DNA of 32,077 nt from Prevotellamassilia sp. (GTDB lineage: Bacteria > Bacteroidota > Bacteroidia > Bacteroidales > Bacteroidaceae): assembly GCA_009775705.1 (NCBI GenBank), contig VSQE01000024.1, positions 1-32,077 on the forward strand. The letters are read 5' to 3'. The notes under the pieces are model-generated. The model made no database searches and was not told the origin of the DNA. It worked only from the letters and a program-made list of their open reading frames with translations. A program made the position numbers and the translations under genes. The first letter of the stretch is position 1. The number at the start of each line of letters is the position of its first letter. Shown here in pieces: positions 26,289 through 32,077 of the stretch.

Positions 26289-26320
26289 CAAATATAACAC
26301 CTCAGAGGATGAAAAGCAAA
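26289..26320 (-). promoter_or_regulatory. Promoter inside element copy B
   Basis: On the minus strand TTTG (26317-26320), a 20-base spacer and TATATTTG (26289-26296), the same geometry as in copy A. Confidence 0.75.
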
Positions 26321-26441
26321 TGTTAATTAACCTACGTTTACATTCGGGCCGAGGCGGCCTTTTTCCTTATCGCCGCTAAACGTGAAATGGCGGAACTGAT
26401 TTTTTCGTATTATGACTATGAATAGTTTTTCTTAAAGTTTT

Positions 26442-26472
26442 TTTGCTTTTACAAAAAAAGATATTACCTTTG
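26442..26472 (+). promoter_or_regulatory. Promoter of the ricin-like exported protein gene
   Basis: TTTG (26442-26445), 19-base spacer, TACCTTTG (26465-26472). The predicted start near 26479 gives a leader of about 95 bases. Confidence 0.75.
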
Positions 26473-26572
26473 TCGCGAAAGTAGTCCGACGCATTCCGGA
26501 GGTGACGCCCTAAACGCCTGCGGCCTGTTTTCGGCCAACTCGTTTTTTTATTCATTTAATTATTAAAAAGCA

Positions 26573-28969
26573 ATGAGAAAAATTACCTTTTTCTTGTCGT
26601 TTCTCCTTATTTTTATAGGGGGGGTGACGGCGAACGCCTCGACCGCGGTAACGCCTGCGGCGGGCAAGTATTATCACATCAAGGTGGGCGATAACTATAT
26701 AGACAATGCCATACCTGTTTATGAAGATTCTCCTTATCCTGACTGTTTCCATTTAAGCGGGAACGCAGCCGATGCCGCCGTGTTCAGACTGGAGGCGGTT
26801 GCAGATGCGGAGAACACCTTCTATATAGATTATATCGGAAACGGCACGCGTCCTTCCGGCCGTGTGCTCTACACGGGCAATGACGGTGCCGGCACGGTGG
26901 TGCTCGGCAATCCTTCGGCCACGCAGAACAACACGTGGGAAATAGCCGCGAAGAGCGGTGGTGGATATACCATTATATCCGGTGGAACCCAAAAGGGAGG
27001 ATTCAATAACTGGCAAGGTAGCACTGGCTTGCTGGCTTTGTGGAGCGATACGGGCAGTGCGACGGGGTGCACCTTCGAGGAAGTTGACGCAACTTTGATC
27101 GTGAAAAACATTACCTACCGATATGCGGAGGTCGAGGGAACGGATTTCGGCAGCTACACTGTGGACCAGCTGAAGAATACGCCCCCGTGCGCATGGGCTC
27201 CTCTTAAATTGCTGACGAACCTGACGTATGACGTGGAAACGCTGGAAACGGGCGATGCGCAGGTGACCGTTACCTGCGGTGCCGTCTATCCTTTTGTGCC
27301 CACGACCATGGCAGACGGCAAATTGGCCGATGACACTAAATGGTACACCATGAACGTAAACCAATGGTCGGACAAGACCGTCTATACCGGCGAGGGCGAG
27401 GAAGTGATGGTCAATGGCACGCGCGTTTTCGATGCCAATCATCTGTGGTGTTTTGAGCGTGTGGCAGGTACCGTTGACCAGTTCCGCATCTATAATCTGG
27501 AGAAAGGAGCAGGTGCTCCGCTCACGTTGGTGAAAAATATAAGTTATGAAGAGTTCAATCAGGCCACGGCCTCGACCGGGACGGGCGGCGAGGAGACCAC
27601 TCAGTTCCGTCTTGTGCCCAACGGCGCGGGCTATTGCATCCAGCATCCCGATCAGCCGCAGGCCAACATAGGCAACCATGTGGGTGATTTCTTTGCGGTA
27701 TGGCAAAGTGCCGGCAGTCCTACGCATGACAAATCGCGTATATTCTTCCAGAGTGCCGACGATTTGATTGCAGAGGTACAGAGAATCAAGGAAAGCGAGT
27801 TTGTGGGAGGATATGTCAATGTCCCGGCACAGCTGACGGAAAAGATCAATACGTATAAGACAACAAAGAACGTTGAGAATCTGAAAAATCTGGCCGATGC
27901 AAACAAGGCCGCCGTGGCCGGAGGCATGGAGCGGCGTATGCTGAAGGCGGATAAATATTATGAGCTGCTGACGTACAAGCGTGCGAAAGGTGCCCGCCTG
28001 TATCTGGATCCGAGTACCGCGTCCGGTACGGTAGAGGCGGATCTTGACGCGAAGGCAAGCAAGGGCTGTAGCGTGATCTCTTCTCTCTGGCAGTTCGTCC
28101 CGACCACCGACGGACGGTATAAGGTGACCCATGCCAATACGGGCAAGTCGTTGGGAACGGGACGCAGCGGTACCGGAGGTCAGACTCTGATGAATGTGCC
28201 GGCCAATGACGGCAATGCGGGAACTTATGTCCTGGTAGGTCACAATACGGAGTGTGACGTGTGGGGTGTTCAGTGTGGTAACGACAATTATCTGAACATG
28301 AATAGAAACGGCAACGAGACAGTCTTCATGTATCATGTAGGTCCCAGCGAGGATGAAGGTTCTCCGTGGCAACTCCGTGAAGTGAGCGAGATCGAAGTGT
28401 CCCTGAACGCCGTGGACGGCGAGGGGAGTGTGGCAACGCTCCATCTGCCTTTCAACGCAACGGTGAAGGAGGGCGGCACAACGGTGAACGTGGGAGTTTT
28501 GAATGACGACAAGAGCAAGCTGATGCTGTCGCCGGTGAGCGGCGTTCCTGCCAACACGGGTGTGGTTCTGCACAATGCCGAATCCGCTGCCAGCGTGACG
28601 CTGACCGTCGGCGGCGACGTGGAGGCTGCCGCGAGCGCCCTGCTTGGAACCAATGTCTCCATCGGCCTGACGGACGAAAACCGTGCGGACAATCTTATCT
28701 TCGCTCTCAGCGCCGGCGAACTCGGCTTCTACAGCCCTTCGGCCTCTGTGACGCAGCTGGCGGCCAACAAGGCCTACCTGCCGGCTGCCGGTCTCACTCC
28801 TAATGGTGTGCGCCTGATGCTGGGCGGCGACCCCACGGGAATCGGCCATGCCGTTGCAACGGACAAGGAGAGCAATGCTCCCCTTTATGACCTGAGCGGC
28901 CGCCGCGTGAAGGAGGCTGTCAAGGGCGGTATCTACCTGCGCAACGGAAAGAAATTCATTGTGAAGTAA
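26573..28969 (+). CDS. Exported protein with ricin-like beta-trefoil modules and a YDLSGR tail
   Basis: The 798-residue product has a signal peptide (MRKITFFLSFLLIFIGGVTANAS). At least three stretches look like ricin-type beta-trefoil carbohydrate-binding modules: ~28-170 (KYYHIKVGDNYIDN ... NNTWEIAAKSGGGYTI), ~265-395 (WYTMNVNQW ... HLWCFERVAGTVDQFRIYN) and ~460-605 (KYYELLTYKR ... SSLWQFVPTTDGRYKV ... GKSLGTG). A short helical linker (~400-450) separates the last two. A beta-rich domain (~610-755) precedes the C-terminal LYDLSGRRVKEAVKGG...LRNGKKFIVK, closely matching the tail of the glycosidase upstream. No catalytic motif is visible, so it is probably a surface or secreted glycan-binding protein. 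It has its own promoter and probably shares a message with the 55-residue gene 45 bases downstream. Confidence 0.75.
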   Translation: MRKITFFLSFLLIFIGGVTANASTAVTPAAGKYYHIKVGDNYIDNAIPVYEDSPYPDCFHLSGNAADAAVFRLEAVADAENTFYIDYIGNGTRPSGRVLYTGNDGAGTVVLGNPSATQNNTWEIAAKSGGGYTIISGGTQKGGFNNWQGSTGLLALWSDTGSATGCTFEEVDATLIVKNITYRYAEVEGTDFGSYTVDQLKNTPPCAWAPLKLLTNLTYDVETLETGDAQVTVTCGAVYPFVPTTMADGKLADDTKWYTMNVNQWSDKTVYTGEGEEVMVNGTRVFDANHLWCFERVAGTVDQFRIYNLEKGAGAPLTLVKNISYEEFNQATASTGTGGEETTQFRLVPNGAGYCIQHPDQPQANIGNHVGDFFAVWQSAGSPTHDKSRIFFQSADDLIAEVQRIKESEFVGGYVNVPAQLTEKINTYKTTKNVENLKNLADANKAAVAGGMERRMLKADKYYELLTYKRAKGARLYLDPSTASGTVEADLDAKASKGCSVISSLWQFVPTTDGRYKVTHANTGKSLGTGRSGTGGQTLMNVPANDGNAGTYVLVGHNTECDVWGVQCGNDNYLNMNRNGNETVFMYHVGPSEDEGSPWQLREVSEIEVSLNAVDGEGSVATLHLPFNATVKEGGTTVNVGVLNDDKSKLMLSPVSGVPANTGVVLHNAESAASVTLTVGGDVEAAASALLGTNVSIGLTDENRADNLIFALSAGELGFYSPSASVTQLAANKAYLPAAGLTPNGVRLMLGGDPTGIGHAVATDKESNAPLYDLSGRRVKEAVKGGIYLRNGKKFIVK

Positions 28970-29014
28970 AAAAAAACGAAACCATCATTCACCCTAAAAA
29001 AACGAAACGGAATC

Positions 29015-29182
29015 ATGAAAAAGATATATGAAAGACCGATGGCCTCGGTCATTGAGTTGTACAGCGAGGACAGCGTCCTTGCACAGAGCGGTTACAAGAT
29101 TGACAGTTCGCAGAAAGCGGACGTCCAGTTCTCCCAGAAACGCCAGACCATCTGGTCGGGGATGGACGACGGGGAGGAGTAG
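29015..29182 (+). CDS. 55-residue small protein of unknown function
   Basis: The product starts MKKIYERPMASVIELYSEDS and continues through VLAQSGYKIDSS to an acidic end (MDDGEE). It has no signal peptide or membrane segment. The layout M-K-K-x-Y-E-x-P near the start, a run of hydrophobic/acidic residues and then L-A-x-S-G recalls a class of very small Bacteroidales proteins often found after exported-protein genes. This is recollection; their role is not known to me. It lies 45 bases after the ricin-like gene and directly before a strong terminator, so it is the last gene of that unit. Codon use is G+C-rich like its neighbours, supporting real coding. Confidence 0.7.
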   Translation: MKKIYERPMASVIELYSEDSVLAQSGYKIDSSQKADVQFSQKRQTIWSGMDDGEE

Positions 29183-29539
29183 GAGCGTAGAGTTCCCGAT
29201 GTACCCCTGATAAGCGGGGAAAAGCCAGCCGCAGCCGGCAGAGAGCCGGGCGGGAGGGCTTTTCCCCGCCTTTTTTTGTCTTTTGTCAGGACCGCCGGCG
29301 GGATTGTTTTGGAGGCCGCAGGCGGCGGTTGTTCCGTTTTTTTTCGTAATTCTGGAATATAATCCTTATCCCTTTATAATAAGGACTTTGGGTAGATTTC
29401 CCGATTTCGAGGTAACGAATTGCCAACCGTTCTTGTTGCTGTATTCTGCTTTGATATGCTTTCTTGGCAACTCAATTTGACTACAAATATAATCAATATA
29501 TATCAGACTTTTCTGCGCTCAGGGAAATAAACAACGATT
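29183..29539. other. Spacer where G+C-rich core DNA gives way to A+T-rich DNA
   Basis: It holds the terminator at 29214-29277, a small hairpin (TCCTTAT 29363-29369 / ATAAGGA 29379-29385) and part of the perfect inverted repeat at 29514-29556. Composition changes to A+T-rich at about 29340. A minus-strand open stretch of ~50 codons ending at 29366 has no start codon and was not called. Confidence 0.6.
29214..29277 (+). terminator. Strong intrinsic terminator
   Basis: GCGGGGAAAAGCC (29214-29226) pairs perfectly with GGCTTTTCCCCGC (29257-29269), followed by C and seven Ts (29271-29277). It ends the ricin-like/55-residue gene unit. Confidence 0.92.
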
Positions 29540-29556
29540 TTATTTCCCTGAGCGCA
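29514..29556. repeat. Perfect 18-bp inverted repeat at the end of mcrC
   Basis: TGCGCTCAGGGAAATAAA (29514-29531) and its exact complement (29539-29556) flank a 7-base loop. The mcrC stop codon (29540-29542) and its last four sense codons lie within the right arm. There is no T-run outside the stem; it may act as a terminator or be a boundary site. Confidence 0.7.
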
Positions 29557-30863
29557 TTTGAACTTTCAGCATATCTTCCCCCAAAAGCATATCTGCAACA
29601 AATTGCTTATAATCATTTGCAGTTTGTGGTATAGAATAAAAATATTTTTGTAGTTTAGCATTATTATCAGTTCCGTATCCTAATAAGTCATAACTCTCTT
29701 TTTGCCATATCTTATCACTTGGCTGTATAAATAGACCGTTCTTCCCCTTTAAACGATACATATACGTTATCATTTGGTGAATATCGTCTCGACTGATTTC
29801 TCTTTTATATTTTGCATCTATAATATAGCAGTCTTCTTCTCTATAAAAATCGGGATAACGTGGAAATTTATTTTTTGCCAAATATATTCGTCCAGTTCCT
29901 TGTTTATTATTAGGGTGTTTGAATCCTTGCTTTGTAAGCATAGAGGCAAGATACTCTTCCCATAAATAAGATACATCAAACAAAACTCCATATATTTTAT
30001 CCTCTTTTGCTCCGTACTTAATTTTTTTCGTGTCTTAATATACGTAAGCAGAGCCTTTGGAGTGGTGTATAACGGAAGTAATATGGATGATTTACAATTT
30101 TTGAATTGCTTTTTATTATCTTCTCTCTTTCTTGCCTACTATAACTTGGAGTTGCGGATATAATTTGAGCAACACTAGCATGCGTTTCTGCATCATTTTC
30201 CAACAACATTTTTCCGAATGAAGTTTTGCCAATGTAGTCTATCGTATGTCGTATCAGCTCCGTTACATGATTGTCATAACTAAATTCTCGTGTACGATAA
30301 GCGATACGACCGTTAAATGGCAAATTTGTTTTCAAATGCCTATTGATATCTATTACACCTCGTATATTAGCATCATTGTATTCATTTCGCAGGTATTCTT
30401 TATATACTCCTTGTGCTAATGCTTCTTTGAGAAACTTAGGAAATAGATATAAAAGGAAATCGAATATTCGTTCATTTGTAGTTCCATGTGATAAGTTTAC
30501 AACATTGACACATAAAACTTTTTGAAGCATATAATGTAAAAAGAAATCTTCTGCATTATTTGAAAAACGGGAATGGATGGAAACGGATTGTCCATTTATG
30601 TCTATGAAGCCGACCATATTTCCTGTTTCCAATATAGCTTTTGTACATTTATTATCTTTCCAGTTGGTTTGTAACGAAAATAGATATTGACTCCCCATTT
30701 CATCCTCGCACTGGCTAAATGAATGAGGATAAACAAGCAGGTCATTACCCTTATCGTCTAACAATTCTGATATTTTTCTGTTAGCAATATTATTGAATGA
30801 CAGATATTCTTCGAAGTTATCTGAAGAATACGGTGTATTATCCTTCAATATCATTGTTGCCAT
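29540..30863 (-). pseudogene. mcrC: McrC-like nuclease subunit, split by a frameshift
   Basis: McrC is the PD-(D/E)xK nuclease partner of McrB in modified-DNA restriction. The N-terminal part (ATG 30863 to TAA 30018, 281 residues: MVGFIDINGQSVSIHSRF ... LRNEYNDANIRGVIDINRHL) ends in RILRHEKN. If one A of the seven-A run (T7 at 30022-30028 on plus) is removed, the frame continues HEKIKYGAKEDKIYGVLFDVSYLWEEY into the C-terminal part, which holds the nuclease motif RYPDFY ... CYIIDAKYKR (Asp, Asp-x-Lys). Together they make about 440 residues, a normal McrC length. As written, the nuclease half would not be made unless slippage or frameshifting occurs. The ATG overlaps the mcrB end, as is usual. 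Sequencing error at the homopolymer cannot be excluded. Confidence 0.85.
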
Positions 30864-32001
30864 TTTCGTTATAATAAACAGATTCAAGCATTTTTAGATT
30901 CTCCATAGCATTTGCTGTTCCCCTTAGATATTCAAAAAGCACTCCTTTCAAGTGATTTTCCCAAAGGTGTCTGTATGCAGATTTCTTGTTTGTATGCTCC
31001 TCATTGAGATAAAGTTGCAATTTGCTGAAATAAGAACCGCCAATATGATATGCTGCATTTAACCCTTCTATACCAGTATTGGATTCATCGTTCCATATTG
31101 CTGCATTCAAGCGTTTCATTATTTCTATAACTTCATCTTTCATTTCTTGAAGTTCATCCAGCATTCCTGTATTTTCATTTGCTTTGATTTCTTCCCATGC
31201 GAAACGACGTCGCATGGCAAAATCCATGCTTTCCACGCTACGATCTATGTCGTTCATTGTACCTATTATATAAACATTACTTGGTACATAGAATCCGTCA
31301 TAGAATGGATCTGTTTTATCCATTATCAGATTTTGGTATTGCGTTTTAACTAATCCACTTTCTCCACGATAGCCTGGGTCTATGCTAAAAAACAATTCTC
31401 CAAATATCTTTGAAATTTCCCCACGATTGATTTCATCTATAATGAAGATAAATTTTTTTGAAGTATGGGAATTAATATCAGCAGAAATGTTGCTCAAATA
31501 CTGTTTTCTTATGTAGTCACCTATTGACTTTGTATATGTGTCATTTTCATGACAAGTTCCTGTTTCTAAATAAGCTAGCATCTTTTCATCTGATACACGC
31601 CATCCCGATTTTTCAGGAACAGATATACATTCTGTTGATGATAATGACGTTTTAATTATGAGGTTACTTCTAAAACTTGGAATTTCTATGCTACCTTTTT
31701 CTCTTAGATCTTCTTTAAAAGAAAGTAATGCCTCTGATGCTGATTTATAAGCAATAAAATTTTGTTTGCCTCTAATTGCTTCTATACAGAAGTTTTTAAA
31801 CACCCCATCCTTTCTTTCAAACCCAATATTTCCATTGCTGTCCGGTGGAGTCGGACGTAAGCCCTCTACAAAATCAGTATAGTCATAGGAAGGGTGGAAT
31901 TGCACAAAACCATACTCTGTATCCATTGCTTCTGCTATGGCTTTAGCCAAATATGTTTTTCCTGTCCCTGGTGCTCCAGTTAGAATGAGATTTTTATTAT
32001 A
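30838..32001 (-). pseudogene. mcrB: McrB-like AAA+ GTPase, 5' part interrupted or missing
   Basis: The readable part has the McrB motor motifs: Walker A GAPGTGKT (codons 31977-31954), FHPSYDYTDFVEGLRP, Walker B FIFIIDEINRGEISKIFGELF, and the McrB signature GTMNDIDRSVESMDFAMRRRFAW. It would drive GTP-dependent DNA translocation and activate the McrC nuclease. In this frame a TAA (32002-32004) lies only 8 codons before the P-loop, and a second TAA is at 32059-32061. There is no ATG, GTG or TTG between the first stop and the P-loop. The DNA-binding N-terminal domain is therefore missing, out of frame or beyond the window edge. DNA here is A+T-rich, unlike the nuo/purL genes, suggesting horizontal acquisition. 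Confidence 0.8.
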
Positions 32002-32077
32002 TTAACCTGTTGGTTGAATTAAATTAGAGAATATTTTATCCGCCCAATCGGACGATGATTAACGAAATTGACATATT

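Larger units (their letters stand above)
26101..26348 (-). repeat. Duplicated intergenic element, copy B
   Basis: The minus strand aligns over about 248 bases with copy A (10237-10486), with only small gaps. The promoter boxes, CAAAGTAGA, CCTTGAAAAGCCGC, the T7 run, CTTAACGTGAAAAAAA and the A-tract repeats all keep their order. The hairpin sequence itself differs (CGCC/GGCG around TATAG) while a stem is preserved. The element points away from the gene to its right. Confidence 0.85.
25866..26572. other. 707-base repeat-rich non-coding spacer
   Basis: In order it contains a 14-base tandem repeat array (25874-25967), an inverted match to it (26052-26072), copy B of the duplicated element on the minus strand (26101-26348) and the promoter of the next gene (26442-26472). 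No coding frame was recognised. Confidence 0.75.

Noticed and set aside
29366..29517. Minus-strand open stretch reading IELPRKHIKAEYSNKNGWQF...KVLIIKG, protein-like in composition.
   Set aside because: It has no start codon, no ribosome site and no family I recognise; it could be a decayed gene end but cannot be supported.
29214..32077. CRISPR array, integrase or insertion sequence that might explain the acquired region.
   Set aside because: No spaced direct repeats, transposase/integrase motifs or terminal repeats with target duplications were found.

Overview
The window looks like chromosomal DNA from a Bacteroidales bacterium. Promoters follow the Bacteroidetes pattern (a TTTG box near -33, about 19-20 bases, then TAnnTTTG). 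Many genes lack a clear Shine-Dalgarno sequence. NuoC and NuoD are fused, and there is a PorT-type barrel. Two exported proteins end in short YDLSGR...GG/NGKK...VK tails. Coding DNA is G+C-rich up to about 29.2 kb; after that it becomes clearly A+T-rich. No rRNA, tRNA, CRISPR array, transposase or integrase was found.

Layout. (1) 0.1-5.0 kb, plus strand: a small secreted Spy/CpxP-like protein with a terminator; a short promoter-terminator unit that probably makes a ~60-nt small RNA; then ahcY (S-adenosylhomocysteine hydrolase) followed by a large YfhO-family membrane protein. (2) 5.1-10.1 kb, minus strand: a 56-residue 2[4Fe-4S] ferredoxin missed by long-ORF searches, a PorT-family outer-membrane barrel, and purL (large single-chain FGAM synthase). 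(3) 10.1-11.1 kb: a long non-coding stretch with copy A of a duplicated intergenic element, then the promoter and a structured leader for the nuo operon. (4) 11.07-21.36 kb: nuoA-B-CD-H-I-J-K-L-M-N, encoding the 11-subunit-type complex I (10 genes because C and D are fused). The NADH-oxidising subunits NuoE, F and G are absent, so the electron donor is probably not NADH directly. The ferredoxin 6 kb away is one candidate. (5) 21.5-29.2 kb: a 1,433-residue exported protein with a clan GH-D-like glycosidase core, Ig-like and calcium-motif domains; a repeat-rich spacer with copy B of the duplicated element in reverse orientation; a 798-residue exported protein with ricin-like modules; and a 55-residue small protein. 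(6) 29.3-32.1 kb, minus strand: an A+T-rich mcrBC-type restriction locus that appears broken. mcrC is split by a frameshift at a 7-base homopolymer, and the mcrB frame is interrupted by a stop 8 codons before its P-loop.

The least-explained material is non-coding: the ~250-bp paralogous element present twice (10237-10486 plus; 26101-26348 minus), each copy with an intact promoter, a short transcribed stretch, a hairpin with seven Ts and a tail of ~21-bp phased A-tract repeats. Protein identities rest on motif recognition; no database was searched.
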